DNA of 36,570 nt from Nitrososphaerota archaeon (GTDB lineage: Archaea; Thermoproteota; Nitrososphaeria; Conexivisphaerales; UBA164): NCBI GenBank assembly GCA_029786595.1, contig JAFLXO010000007.1, forward strand, positions 1 through 36,570. The letters are read 5' to 3'. Positions 24,495-32,813 of this stretch are shown here, piece by piece. The position numbers were made by a program, and so were the translations under genes. How positions within the stretch are numbered: position 1 is the first letter of the stretch; every line of letters starts with the position of its first letter. The notes beneath the pieces are model-generated. The model was not told where the DNA came from. It did no database searches and was given only the letters and a program-made list of their open reading frames with translations.

Positions 24495-25184
24495 TCATTT
24501 CCTCTTTTCCCTGATCCGCAGTATACCATCGACTAGCCCCTCTACTGCCTTTGCAGGGTCAGCGCTTTTCATGACAGCCGATGCCATGGCCGCTCCATCG
24601 GCCCCTAACTCGATTGACCTGTAGACGTCTTCGCCCGTGACTATACCGGCACCGGCGAGGAGGAATACCTTTCCACCTTGTCTGTTGGCATCCACGGCCC
24701 TAGTTATAACTTCGGGTTTTTCCCTGGATATTGCCCTTCCGGTGCCAATAAGTTCAGGCGGTTCGATCAGGAGCGCCGTTGGCTTGAGAAGCCCGACCGG
24801 GGCCACCAGTTCGTACCGGTCCACGCATACAACGCTTTCCAGCCCGGACACCTTCATCATATTTATAGCATCAGAAAGTTCAGAGAGCTTCATGCTTCTT
24901 TCGCTGTGGTTTAGGATTGATCCCTTGGCGCCGGCCTCCTTTATGAGCTCGGGGGTTATGCTCCCCGTGGCAGCCCCGAGGGGCGACGCATCTACATGCT
25001 GAGCGAACACTGGTATCGATATCTCCTCCGCCAGCCTGTTTATCATAGTGGCCGGCACGGAAATTATTATTTCCACGGATCGCTCCAGGCTTATCCTCTC
25101 CAGGATACGAGAGAACGATATGGCCCCTTCTCCATATGAATTGTTGTACAGCTTAAAGTTTATCAAAAGTAATGGCGGCTTCAC
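24495..25184 (-). CDS. tpiA: Triosephosphate isomerase
   Basis: This enzyme interconverts dihydroxyacetone phosphate and glyceraldehyde 3-phosphate. The 229-residue length is the short archaeal form. Active-site residues are Asn9 and Lys11 (LINFKLYNN), His92 (ILNHSERSM) and Glu140 (LIEPPELIGTG). The phosphate loop GAGIVTGEDV and GADGAAMASAV are present. The start is GTG at 25184, with a TATA-like catatttt about 28-35 bases upstream. A 182-base gap separates its end from the next gene on the same strand. Confidence 0.95.
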   Translation of the reverse strand: MKPPLLLINFKLYNNSYGEGAISFSRILERISLERSVEIIISVPATMINRLAEEISIPVFAQHVDASPLGAATGSITPELIKEAGAKGSILNHSERSMKLSELSDAINMMKVSGLESVVCVDRYELVAPVGLLKPTALLIEPPELIGTGRAISREKPEVITRAVDANRQGGKVFLLAGAGIVTGEDVYRSIELGADGAAMASAVMKSADPAKAVEGLVDGILRIREKRK

Positions 25185-25299
25185 GCTATAGTATAGCTTC
25201 TATTGAAAATATGCTTTTCTGTGACGGGCCATTCATCCTCTCTGCCGACGACCTGCCGTCCTGTGCAGTTCCATACTATTTTAGAATTTTTATATTTCT

Positions 25300-25340
25300 G
25301 AATTAATTAGCGAATATTTTATATATATATAAATTAATCC
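25300..25340 (+). promoter_or_regulatory. AT-rich promoter with extended TATA element
   Basis: The stretch contains attttatatatatataaatt, with the TATA core about 25-45 bases before the ATG at 25361. It is one of the most AT-rich spots in the window and probably drives the whole group through 27425. Confidence 0.5.
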
Positions 25341-25360
25341 CCACAGTAAGGTAAATTATA

Positions 25361-25912
25361 ATGGAAGAAAAGGTAACATTAGAAACCAAGCCCACAGTAA
25401 GCAGGTGGGCCAACAGGTTCATATGGGCATCGATAATACAGGGATTATTCGCTGTGGCATGGACAATTCCCATAGTGCTCCCAAATATCAGACCCTCGGT
25501 GGCGCAGGTTATAGCAAGCGGTAGTGCGGGGACATGGTTCCTAGTCGGATACACCATGTACATAGTTGTCGGCGTATTCGGCGCCGCGGTTACAGCTCTC
25601 TTCTATCACCACCTTGAGGTTGAAATGAAGAAGACCATCAAGGGATTCTCGAACGCGTTAGCCTGGGTTCATCTTGTGGTGATGAACGTAGGGGCGGCAG
25701 CCGTAACATGGGCTCTCATGTTTGCAGGGTACTTCGGTGAGGCCGATCTTATGCCGGTGAGCGAAGGTGGGAAGGGGTTAAATGCTGGTCAGGTTCATGT
25801 GATACTATTGTCGCACTTCATTGATCCTGTTGGAGCGCTTCTAATCATAACAGCACTGGGCGTCCTAGCTGGTGGACTGGTTTTTGTATTGACGTATTTC
25901 CGTAAAGGATAA
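25361..25912 (+). CDS. Four-helix membrane protein, paralogue of the next gene
   Basis: The 183-residue protein has about four membrane helices and a short charged N-terminus. Residues in and near membranes include FYHHLEVEM, AWVHLVVMNVG and VHVILLSHFIDP, so up to five His lie near helix ends. The WxHLxxMNVG pattern recalls part of heme-copper oxidase subunit I proteins, but four helices are too few and I regard this as weak. The segment SGSAGTWFLVGYTMYIVVGV is repeated in altered form in the following gene. A very AT-rich promoter precedes the ATG at 25361. Confidence 0.65.
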   Translation: MEEKVTLETKPTVSRWANRFIWASIIQGLFAVAWTIPIVLPNIRPSVAQVIASGSAGTWFLVGYTMYIVVGVFGAAVTALFYHHLEVEMKKTIKGFSNALAWVHLVVMNVGAAAVTWALMFAGYFGEADLMPVSEGGKGLNAGQVHVILLSHFIDPVGALLIITALGVLAGGLVFVLTYFRKG

Positions 25913-25956
25913 ATCATCCACCTATTTTTTATCAATCATATGCCGGTGTCAAACGA

Positions 25957-26448
25957 TTGACCATATGGTATAGTCTCTTTAGAAACGCCGCTTATTCTTA
26001 CCTTGCGGGGTTTATAATCTGGACGGCTCTATTTATACTACCCTTCAGTCCTTTCACATATCTTCTCCCGATACTGGTACGCGGGGGGCCAGGGATTTGG
26101 TTAATTCTGGGCTATATGCTCAACCTTACGGTAGGGGTGATCGGTTCTGGGATGCTGTCATCACTTATTTACACCATCGAAATGCATGAGAAACGTGTTA
26201 TAAATAGAAAGCTCATGATTTCCGGATTTACGCTTCTGAACGTGGGCATAATCTCAAGTTGCGTGCTTCTCGCTACGGCCGGTGCCCTTGGGGGATACGC
26301 CATCGATATAGGCGGCGCATCCGAGCTGGCGGCACAGGGGCTTCTTACGGCGTATGTTTATCCCATCACCATCACTGTCATCATGGCCATAGTGGGGGCA
26401 ACCTTAACTCTACTAACTATGATCGGTGCAAAGGCGCCTGTAGCTTGA
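25957..26448 (+). CDS. Four-helix membrane protein, tandem paralogue
   Basis: The 163-residue protein has about four membrane helices. Its middle, GGPGIWLILGYMLNLTVGVIG, aligns with SGSAGTWFLVGYTMYIVVGV of the preceding gene, followed in both by a charged loop and a helix containing LNVG or MNVG. It lacks the His pair of its neighbour (HH becomes TI). The start is TTG at 25957; no in-frame ATG lies near. It is 44 bases after its paralogue and overlaps the next gene by four bases (TTGA). I read the pair as a tandem duplication with divergence. The function is unknown. Confidence 0.65.
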   Translation: MTIWYSLFRNAAYSYLAGFIIWTALFILPFSPFTYLLPILVRGGPGIWLILGYMLNLTVGVIGSGMLSSLIYTIEMHEKRVINRKLMISGFTLLNVGIISSCVLLATAGALGGYAIDIGGASELAAQGLLTAYVYPITITVIMAIVGATLTLLTMIGAKAPVA

Positions 26449-27425
26449 TCGGACTGGGTGGGGCATGGCGGAGGAGAAAGGCTTGGCTAATCGCGCTTTT
26501 GATGATCCTAGTCTTATCTATGGTTACTTCGCAGATATACATAGGCAATGCGAAGTCGCCGGAGCGTCTGGCTCCGTCATCAGGGGCGAATTACTATAAT
26601 GGTGGCGCCTCTTGGGGCGCTGGGCTCGTAGTGCCTGAAGGCTCACGTACAGCAAATGGCGGCAGGGTTGACTGGGCCGACGTGCAAAACGTTTCGGCCA
26701 TCCTCCGGCTTCCGGACATCAATGAGACCGACGGCACAATTTATATGATAATGTCTCTGATGACTTCAAACGGTTCAATAATCCAAGCTGCAGCGGGCCT
26801 GTATCCAAATTCGAGCTACTGGGGCACTTACGCTATGTATGTAGCCAATCCAGCAAAACAGGTATACGCGCCGATAATTTCAACCGAAGCCCCTTACATG
26901 GCGCCTGGTGACATCATATCCATGTCCATATATTTCCTACCTGGTAACGGTTGGAACCTTCTTCTCCTGGATCTTACAAATGGACTATCGGCCAGCGCAT
27001 CGTTTGGGCCTGGGTTGCCAGCATCACTAAAGGTAGGGGATCAGTTCGTATTCGCGCTGGAATCATATACTTCTACCCTTTCCGTATTTGAAAATATGGG
27101 CAACGTTACGCTTTATGCGCTTCTGATCAATGGGGAGGCGGTTATAAACGGCAGCTACCTCTACAGCGGGTGGAATAACCTCCGCTATCCGCTATTCATG
27201 GTTGGAGGAGCCAGTGTGCCGAACTTCATGGCCATGAACCTGACTGCGTCAGGTGGGGTGGTCTGGAGCTACAGGAGCCAGTGGGGTTCCCCATCTTCAG
27301 GCCCACCCGCAGGGCTAGATCTAATCTTCTTGGCACTGGCCGCTGCCGCCGCAGTCAACGTGGTGATATTGGTTCTGCTCCTATGGAGCAGGGGTAAGGC
27401 TAAAGAGAGGATTAGCGTGCGATAA
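26445..27425 (+). CDS. Membrane-anchored exported protein resembling G1 (glutamic) peptidases
   Basis: Starting from the TTG that overlaps the previous stop (TTGA), the protein has 326 residues. It has a signal anchor (13-33), a large external beta-rich domain (about 40-285) with six N-glycosylation sequons, and a C-terminal helix (291-314) with a basic cytoplasmic end. The external part resembles the eqolisin/G1 peptidase layout: WADVQNVSAILRLPDI; a Gln in SIIQAAAGLY (Gln114); YMAPGDIISMSI; LLLDLTNGLSASASF; and FVFALESYTSTLSVFENMGNV, where Glu206 matches the catalytic Glu of the family's WIVE motif. A Gln-Glu pair is the known catalytic dyad of these acid proteases. The similarity is a motif-level reading and could be a related lectin-like fold. 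Confidence 0.6.
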   Translation: MIGLGGAWRRRKAWLIALLMILVLSMVTSQIYIGNAKSPERLAPSSGANYYNGGASWGAGLVVPEGSRTANGGRVDWADVQNVSAILRLPDINETDGTIYMIMSLMTSNGSIIQAAAGLYPNSSYWGTYAMYVANPAKQVYAPIISTEAPYMAPGDIISMSIYFLPGNGWNLLLLDLTNGLSASASFGPGLPASLKVGDQFVFALESYTSTLSVFENMGNVTLYALLINGEAVINGSYLYSGWNNLRYPLFMVGGASVPNFMAMNLTASGGVVWSYRSQWGSPSSGPPAGLDLIFLALAAAAAVNVVILVLLLWSRGKAKERISVR

Positions 27426-27432
27426 GGATAAA

Positions 27433-27440
27433 CAAATTAA
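27433..27440 (+). promoter_or_regulatory. TATA-like box for the MFS transporter gene
   Basis: The stretch caaattaa is 22-29 bases before the ATG at 27462. This suggests that the transporter has its own promoter although only 36 bases separate it from the previous gene. Confidence 0.4.
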
Positions 27441-27461
27441 CCGCCTCTCCAGACCAGTGGC

Positions 27462-28631
27462 ATGTCAGTAAGGCGGGCTTACCTGATCAACGCCTTCGCC
27501 AATGTATACTTCGCAATGATGCTATTCATCCTTGGCATATACGTCATTGCGCTGGGGGGCTCGTCCGTAGCTGTTGGAATCGCCTATGCAGTCTACAATT
27601 TGATGATCTTTATTTCGGGATTGCTGGCCGGCCCAGTAATAGACCGTAATATGCTGAAGGCCATCATGTACATCGGGGTTGCAACAATGTTCTCAGGCCT
27701 GGTAGGCATGGCCATTGTCATCTCCATATCCGGTGTATATGTTTCAATAATCCTAATAGGGTTTGGCGCAGGCTTTATAGCCACAGGCCTTCTTGTGTTT
27801 GCTAGCCACGCTGGTGGGCAGGCCGACGCGAACGTTTATGGTAAGCTCATCTCCTATTCTGCCATCGGTTCTGCCATAGGCGGAGGGATAGGGTACCTTA
27901 TCCTCATATTTGGCGAACTCCTATCAAGAGAGTTATTAGGGGTGCGAATGATATTTCTGGCTTATGCATTCCTTTCGATGATCCCCAATGTCTACCTGAT
28001 CTGGCGAACCGATATGGCTTATACGAAAAGGGAGGAAAAGGGACCTGCAGGAAGGTTGAACCTGAAAGCCATAGGCGGCGCGCTAATGGCTACATCATTT
28101 CAGGCATTGGCCCAAGGGATAACGTACCCGATGATATTTCCGTTCCTAACTGAGAGATTTCACGCTTCCTTTCTGATCGTAGCTTTAGCTTATGCCCCTT
28201 CTGGAGCAGCCTGGCTGCTGTTCAGCAGGAGGGCAGGATCACTTCTGAACCGCTATGGAATACACCGCAGGTTTGCCCTCGCCACTATAGTCAGCGCGGT
28301 TATAGTGATGATCATACCGTTCTCAAACAGTCTGATACTTCTGAGTGCCCTCTGGGCTATTGAGGGGCTTGGGCTTGTACTGTGGAACGTCGTCATAAAC
28401 GCGCTCATATCAACGATCACTCCGAAGGACGTCTGGGGCAAGTCATACGGCCTGGAGAACGCCACGTATTACCTGCCTTATGCGCTTGGCGCTGTAGTGG
28501 GCGGGGTCGTGTTCCTATATTATGGCGTTGTAGCTGCATTCTACTTGGGAGCGCTGTTCTTTTTCCTTGCACCTATTCCGTTCGTACTGAGTTACAATAG
28601 GGGGAAGAAGGTCCCTGCAGCCAATGCATAA
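27462..28631 (+). CDS. Major facilitator superfamily transporter
   Basis: The 389-residue protein has about twelve membrane helices in two halves, split by a charged central loop near residues 185-205 (TDMAYTKREEKGPAGR). The loop after helix 2 reads GLLAGPVIDRNMLKAIMYIG, the usual G-x-x-x-D-R-type MFS signature, and RRAGSLLNRYGIHRR is its second-half counterpart. The substrate cannot be predicted. The final 8 bases overlap the longest version of the next gene. Confidence 0.85.
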   Translation: MSVRRAYLINAFANVYFAMMLFILGIYVIALGGSSVAVGIAYAVYNLMIFISGLLAGPVIDRNMLKAIMYIGVATMFSGLVGMAIVISISGVYVSIILIGFGAGFIATGLLVFASHAGGQADANVYGKLISYSAIGSAIGGGIGYLILIFGELLSRELLGVRMIFLAYAFLSMIPNVYLIWRTDMAYTKREEKGPAGRLNLKAIGGALMATSFQALAQGITYPMIFPFLTERFHASFLIVALAYAPSGAAWLLFSRRAGSLLNRYGIHRRFALATIVSAVIVMIIPFSNSLILLSALWAIEGLGLVLWNVVINALISTITPKDVWGKSYGLENATYYLPYALGAVVGGVVFLYYGVVAAFYLGALFFFLAPIPFVLSYNRGKKVPAANA

Positions 28632-29025
28632 AGTAAATATCCATAGCATGGGTAAGCCGGAGCAGATGAGCTTCAGATTTAAGCAGGTTATAGTGGTCAG
28701 GACCGATATAGGGATGGGGAAAGGAAAGGTGGCGGCTCAGGCCGCCCACGCGTCCCTTGGGGCTGCGCTCAAGGTCATGAAAAATAAGAAGGAGTGGTTT
28801 GAATCATGGGAGGAGGAAGGACAGGCAAAGGTTGTCCTGAAAGTGACCGACCTGGATGCTCTGTTTGAACTGAAGGATCGCGCGCTCAAGGACGGGCTAC
28901 CGGTTCAGGTTGTAGAAGACAGGGGGCTTACGCAGGTACCCGAGGGTACGGTGACGTGCATCGCTATTGGACCTGCGCCTTCAGAAAGGATCGATATAAT
29001 CACCGGGGGCCTTAAGCTTCTCTAA
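28624..29025 (+). CDS. pth2: Peptidyl-tRNA hydrolase, Pth2 type
   Basis: Pth2 frees tRNA from peptidyl-tRNA that dropped off the ribosome. The protein carries FKQVIVVRTDIGMGKGKVAA and QAAHASLGA, which hold the catalytic Lys, Asp and Gln region of the family. It ends with GLTQVPEGTVTCIAIGP and TGGLKLL. The open frame from ATG 28624 gives 133 residues. ATG at 28666 (MSFRFKQVIVV, 119 residues, just after a ggag) is closer to the usual family length and would avoid the overlap with the transporter gene, so the true start may be there. truD follows after eight bases. Confidence 0.92.
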   Translation: MHKVNIHSMGKPEQMSFRFKQVIVVRTDIGMGKGKVAAQAAHASLGAALKVMKNKKEWFESWEEEGQAKVVLKVTDLDALFELKDRALKDGLPVQVVEDRGLTQVPEGTVTCIAIGPAPSERIDIITGGLKLL

Positions 29026-29033
29026 TTGGAAAC

Positions 29034-30044
29034 ATGGCGGCCTTTGAAGATTACGGTATCACTGAAAGAAGGATCAATTACAGGCTGACCAGCGGGATCA
29101 TAAAGGAATATTATGAAGACTTTATCGTCTGCGAGATACTAAAGAAGGGGATCAAGTTCTCCGCCCACGGCCATCCGCTGTTAAGGATAAAAAAAAGGGG
29201 GATCGGCCATGTTGAACTGGTCAGGTCGCTTCCTAATGCTAACCTATTCGGTATCAAGGACAAGGTATCAATAGCGTATCAGTTCGCATCCATGAAATCT
29301 AGAAGGCCACCCATAGAATTTAGCAGGGATGGCCTTGAGGTCTCGACGGTGGGGTTTACGACTGAGGCCCTAGGAAGGGGTCAGCTTCTGGGGAACGCCT
29401 TCGGGATAAGGATAAGGCGATGGAGGGGGGATGATGAAGCCGTTCGGGAATGGGAAAGGTTAATGTTGAAGGGTTTGATGCCGAATTACTTTGGTCCCCA
29501 GAGGTTTGGCGGCAACAACATCAGGATAGGTATGGATATAGTAAGGAGGAACTTCAAAGCGGCCGAGGACCGCCTTAACGAGGACGGTTACCGGAGCATA
29601 AGGGATGTGCCGCTATGGCTACGCCGGCTTTTAGTTCAATCATATCAATCTTACCTCTTTAACAGGAGCCTATCAAGGGTCGTTGATGAAGGTACTAAGG
29701 GAAAGGTCATCAATGTAGCCGTGGATGAAGGTCCGTTCAAAGGATACATCAACATGGCTCCACTGGCCGGTTACTCGTTCAGGGCCAAGGATGACATCTA
29801 CTCAAAGGCCCTTGTTGCCGAGTTGGAAAAGGAAGGGCTCAAAGCCAGGGATTTCTATATAGATGAATACCCTGAACTGAGCGTGGAAGGGGGTTATAGG
29901 CCTGCAGCCATCATCTCGGCCAAAGCATACCATATAACAGAGGAGGATTCCCTTTGGGTCGGCTTCCTTCTTCACAGGGGGAGCTACGCTACATCGGCGC
30001 TTCAGGAGCTACTTGATCATCAGCGTACGCTGGAATCGCGTTGA
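29034..30044 (+). CDS. truD: tRNA pseudouridine(13) synthase TruD
   Basis: TruD turns uridine 13 of tRNA into pseudouridine. The 336-residue protein has the N-terminal EYYEDFIVCEI, the catalytic motif LFGIKDKVSIAYQ with Asp76, LMPNYFGPQRFGGNN, and LLVQSYQSYLFNRSLSR. It is somewhat shorter than many archaeal TruD proteins, mostly through a compact insert domain (about 210-260). It probably forms an operon with pth2 eight bases upstream: both serve tRNA quality and modification. The 3' end faces the phosphoesterase gene with a 13-base gap. Confidence 0.93.
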   Translation: MAAFEDYGITERRINYRLTSGIIKEYYEDFIVCEILKKGIKFSAHGHPLLRIKKRGIGHVELVRSLPNANLFGIKDKVSIAYQFASMKSRRPPIEFSRDGLEVSTVGFTTEALGRGQLLGNAFGIRIRRWRGDDEAVREWERLMLKGLMPNYFGPQRFGGNNIRIGMDIVRRNFKAAEDRLNEDGYRSIRDVPLWLRRLLVQSYQSYLFNRSLSRVVDEGTKGKVINVAVDEGPFKGYINMAPLAGYSFRAKDDIYSKALVAELEKEGLKARDFYIDEYPELSVEGGYRPAAIISAKAYHITEEDSLWVGFLLHRGSYATSALQELLDHQRTLESR

Positions 30045-30057
30045 AACACGGCCTTTA

Positions 30058-31017
30058 TCAGCCCCTGGTCAAGGCGTACGATTTTATTCGGTCCTCTTCT
30101 AGGTCAAGGATTAATCCCCTTAATACCCCGCTTGCGCATTCGCTTCCTGGATTGAAGCATGTAGTTCGGCCAATCTTAACTACCCCCCTGGCTTCGTGTA
30201 TGTGACCATGCAGGCCCACCAGAGGCTGGTACCGCTCTATGCTCTCCCTGACCGCTGTGCTACCGGCTGGCGCCATTACAACATTTCCACCGATTATTAC
30301 AGGTTTAAGGTCCTCATCCAGCTTAGGTGCCTGGTCTATCAGTGAATTGATCGGCGGTGCATGAAAGTTAAAAATGGCGTTGCTCATGCCTTTAACCTGC
30401 TGTGCCAGCTTCTCGATCATTTCTCCAAGCGCCTTTTCATCAAGCTCCCGGGGGGTGTGCCAGGGCGTGTAGTTGGTATAACCCACCGTTATCATTTGGT
30501 GGTGGCCGTCTATGTTAACCACCTTTCCTTCAGGGTTGACCACATAATCACTGGAGTTCAGGGTTTCATCTATTTCAAGAGGGTCATCATTGCCAGGCGA
30601 TATATAGCACTTGATTTCAGAACCCCTTAATCTTTCCTCCGCCAGCTTTATCCAATTACCGATGCTATCCTTGGCCAGCTTCTTGAATAGGGCTTCAATC
30701 ATTGCTGGCTTTGCGGTAAGCTCCTCAACCTCCTTTTCATCTGTTATATATGGATAATAACCGGAGTCCCTTATTGATTTTGACATTCCCTCCACTTCTT
30801 CATGATTTTTCATGATATGCTCTTTTCCTGCATAAACGCATTTCCAGGTACCGTCTGGCATCCTTAAAATTGATATGGCAGTCTTACCGCTTATGTCGCC
30901 TCCGAGTATCAGAACGTCGGCGCTATAGAACCTGCCACCGTTTATGAACTTCCTAAAGCATCTATCGGACCCGTGTAAGTCAGATACGAAGAATACCCTT
31001 GTCTTCAAATGATTCAA
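30058..31017 (-). CDS. Calcineurin-like metallophosphoesterase
   Basis: The 319-residue protein has the metal-binding set of this superfamily: Asp13 and His15 (VSDLHGSD), Asp41 (LGGDISG), Asn143-Asp144 (SPGNDDP), His219 (FNFHAPP), and the GLHGHIHE motif with His270, His272 and His274. All ligands are present, so it should hydrolyse a phosphoester. The substrate is unknown; members act on proteins, nucleotides or nucleic acids. An insert of about 90 residues (45-135) between the second and third motifs is partly helical. The start is TTG at 31017, about 20-27 bases after tttaataa on the minus strand. Confidence 0.85.
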   Translation of the reverse strand: MNHLKTRVFFVSDLHGSDRCFRKFINGGRFYSADVLILGGDISGKTAISILRMPDGTWKCVYAGKEHIMKNHEEVEGMSKSIRDSGYYPYITDEKEVEELTAKPAMIEALFKKLAKDSIGNWIKLAEERLRGSEIKCYISPGNDDPLEIDETLNSSDYVVNPEGKVVNIDGHHQMITVGYTNYTPWHTPRELDEKALGEMIEKLAQQVKGMSNAIFNFHAPPINSLIDQAPKLDEDLKPVIIGGNVVMAPAGSTAVRESIERYQPLVGLHGHIHEARGVVKIGRTTCFNPGSECASGVLRGLILDLEEDRIKSYALTRG

Positions 31018-31053
31018 GTCTGTATAAGTGCTTATTAAAGCGTTTATGAGGCC

Positions 31054-31839
31054 CTACGAGGAGTTTGGCCTGTCAGCTGAATAATCGATGATTTGATTTT
31101 CCGGCTCAGGGAGCTCGTACCACCTTCTTTTGTCGCCTATGACCGCTCTGATCTTCCACCTCAAGCTCTTCGGCGCATTCTCGATCAATTGAAGGAGCTG
31201 AGCAATTCTGGCCCTTACCAGCTCCTTTTTTTCGCGTTCTATATCCATTCGGGTTAAGGCATCATCAACTGTGGCGAGCGTCAATTTAAAGGTCCTGTAG
31301 ATGCCCCAATTATCACGACAAAGCCCGGCTATGTAACCACCGTTAATCATTTCATCATCAATGTCGCCTACGTCATAATCAATCAGAAGGCTGATTATAT
31401 CCTTGACGTCCTTCTCATTTATCTCGACAATCTGAAGTTTTGTAACAAGCATATCGGCCAGGGAAATTGTGTACTTATCAATTTCCAGCCTTTCCATGAA
31501 ATTGAACCTGTGACACATCTCCAAACTGTCTAGGAAGACGTCGACCCGCCACCTATTAGCTGCATCCTTGAATAGAAGCCGCCTCAAACCATATATGGCG
31601 TTAAACCTCTCCTCTGGGATATAACCCATATCAATAAATAGCTGCAAAAGCTTCTTGGCCTGTACTGCATGCGCCATAAAGTCCAGGTCGGTATAGTTCC
31701 TCTGCAGGCTCCCCTGTCTTGCGGACGGACAACGAAGCAAGAATGAAACTCCACCCATGAGCCTAAGAATGACCTTCCTTGACTCGGCAGCATCGATGAT
31801 CCTCTTTGCTTCATCAGCTGGGTCCGATAGAGGTCGCAT
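31054..31839 (-). CDS. Nucleotidyltransferase-fold protein
   Basis: The 261-residue protein has the layout of a minimal nucleotidyltransferase. A Gly-Gly in ILRLMGGVSFLLRC (29-30) is followed by an Asp pair in RNYTDLDF (Asp51, Asp53) and a third Asp in WRVDVFLD (Asp100). A helical C-terminal half follows with KTSLADMLVTKLQ-like features (SLADMLVTKLQIVEIN). This resembles the AbiEii/MNT group and proteins annotated as nucleotidyltransferase-like in archaea. The C-terminus is basic and may bind nucleic acid. Its ATG has a TATA-like ggttaaata about 25 bases upstream. No antitoxin-like partner is adjacent; the neighbouring phosphoesterase lies 36 bases downstream on the same strand. Confidence 0.6.
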   Translation of the reverse strand: MRPLSDPADEAKRIIDAAESRKVILRLMGGVSFLLRCPSARQGSLQRNYTDLDFMAHAVQAKKLLQLFIDMGYIPEERFNAIYGLRRLLFKDAANRWRVDVFLDSLEMCHRFNFMERLEIDKYTISLADMLVTKLQIVEINEKDVKDIISLLIDYDVGDIDDEMINGGYIAGLCRDNWGIYRTFKLTLATVDDALTRMDIEREKKELVRARIAQLLQLIENAPKSLRWKIRAVIGDKRRWYELPEPENQIIDYSADRPNSS

Positions 31840-32079
31840 TCATCGCTTCTGGACCGTATTTGTATTTAACCATTGCTACCCATCCAGACAGCTCATTAGT
31901 ATAAATGGCATGGAACCCGAATTTTTCAGATAACGCGCTGGGCCTACGGCGCCGGCCGTAAGGACTCAGCTGCAAATGGCAATTATTTCTATCGGCCGCT
32001 CTGGGCTTGCAGTTAGGCCATCTCGATTTTCCTACGGCTTAGGGGTTGATTAAAGTCCAAGGCTGGACTCCTAATAACG

Positions 32080-32088
32080 TTTTTATAT
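32080..32088 (+). promoter_or_regulatory. TATA box for scpB
   Basis: The element tttttatat is 19-27 bases before the ATG at 32107 and no ribosome site intervenes. This is consistent with a leaderless transcript. Confidence 0.55.
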
Positions 32089-32106
32089 GCAGTGCTCCTG
32101 TAAACG

Positions 32107-32625
32107 ATGAGGAATCAATTGAGTGAACTGGCCAAAGTAGAGGCGGCCCTATATGCATCCGGGAGGCCCCTTTCGTTGGATGAACTGATAAGGATCACCG
32201 GAGTTCCAAAGACCAGAATTAAACCCCTTTTAACCGAGCTTGAGAATAATGTTAAGGCCTACTCTCAGGCCCTGGAGCTGGTTCAGGTTAGAGGTGACCT
32301 TTATGCGCTCAGGCTTAAACAGGACTTCGTGTATATAGCCAAAAGGTCATCACTAAGGCCTGTAATATCCAAGGCTGTATTGAGAACGCTGACCATGGTA
32401 GCATACTACCAGCCTATATCGTCGCTGGACCTCTCCCTCAGGAGGGGCACTCAGGTTTATGGGCACCTGAAGCTTTTGGAATCTCTGGGTTATCTCAGGC
32501 ATGAAGTAAAAGATAGGAGACGATATTTCTATACAACGCCATACTTTTCTTCTTACTTTGGCGTGCCGGATGATACGGATGGTATAAAAAAGAAACTTTC
32601 AAGCCTATTCAAAGCTACGCACTAG
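32107..32625 (+). CDS. scpB: Chromosome segregation/condensation protein ScpB-like
   Basis: ScpB is the winged-helix partner of the SMC-ScpA condensin. The 172-residue protein has the two tandem winged-helix domains: VEAALYASGRPLSLDELIRI and ALELVQVRGDLYALRLKQDF in the first (about 1-85), then VLRTLTMVAYYQPISSLDL, RRGTQVYGHLKLLESLGYL and RRRYFYTTPYFSSYFGV in the second. The last motif is the usual end of the family. No smc or scpA is in the window, so in this genome it stands apart from them. Confidence 0.88.
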   Translation: MRNQLSELAKVEAALYASGRPLSLDELIRITGVPKTRIKPLLTELENNVKAYSQALELVQVRGDLYALRLKQDFVYIAKRSSLRPVISKAVLRTLTMVAYYQPISSLDLSLRRGTQVYGHLKLLESLGYLRHEVKDRRRYFYTTPYFSSYFGVPDDTDGIKKKLSSLFKATH

Positions 32626-32782
32626 TCGGCTGTCTGGGGCACCATGTAATCTGCCCTGATTGGCTAACAACATGCTAACGCTGTCAAAAATAGAAAGCGG
32701 GCAAAAAGGAGCCCCTGGAAATGTTGGAGATGGCTGGCCTGCGCGTTCAGGCCTCTGGTGATAGAACCCGAGTCCAACTAGC

Positions 32783-32790
32783 TTTAATTT
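32783..32790 (+). promoter_or_regulatory. TATA-like box for the EamA transporter gene
   Basis: The stretch tttaattt is 24-31 bases before the ATG at 32814, at leaderless spacing. Confidence 0.4.
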
Positions 32791-32813
32791 AACATCAGAT
32801 CATCAAGATCTCC

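Noticed and set aside
25361-25912. Heme-copper oxidase subunit I
   Set aside because: The His spacing and the WxHLxxMNVG stretch recall that family, but there are only four helices and not all heme and copper ligands. It was left as an unknown membrane protein.
31840-32106. Possible tRNA or RNA gene before scpB
   Set aside because: The 267 bases contain GC-rich palindromic words (gcgccggc) but no tRNA T-loop or anticodon arm. Only the promoters of the two flanking divergent genes are supported.
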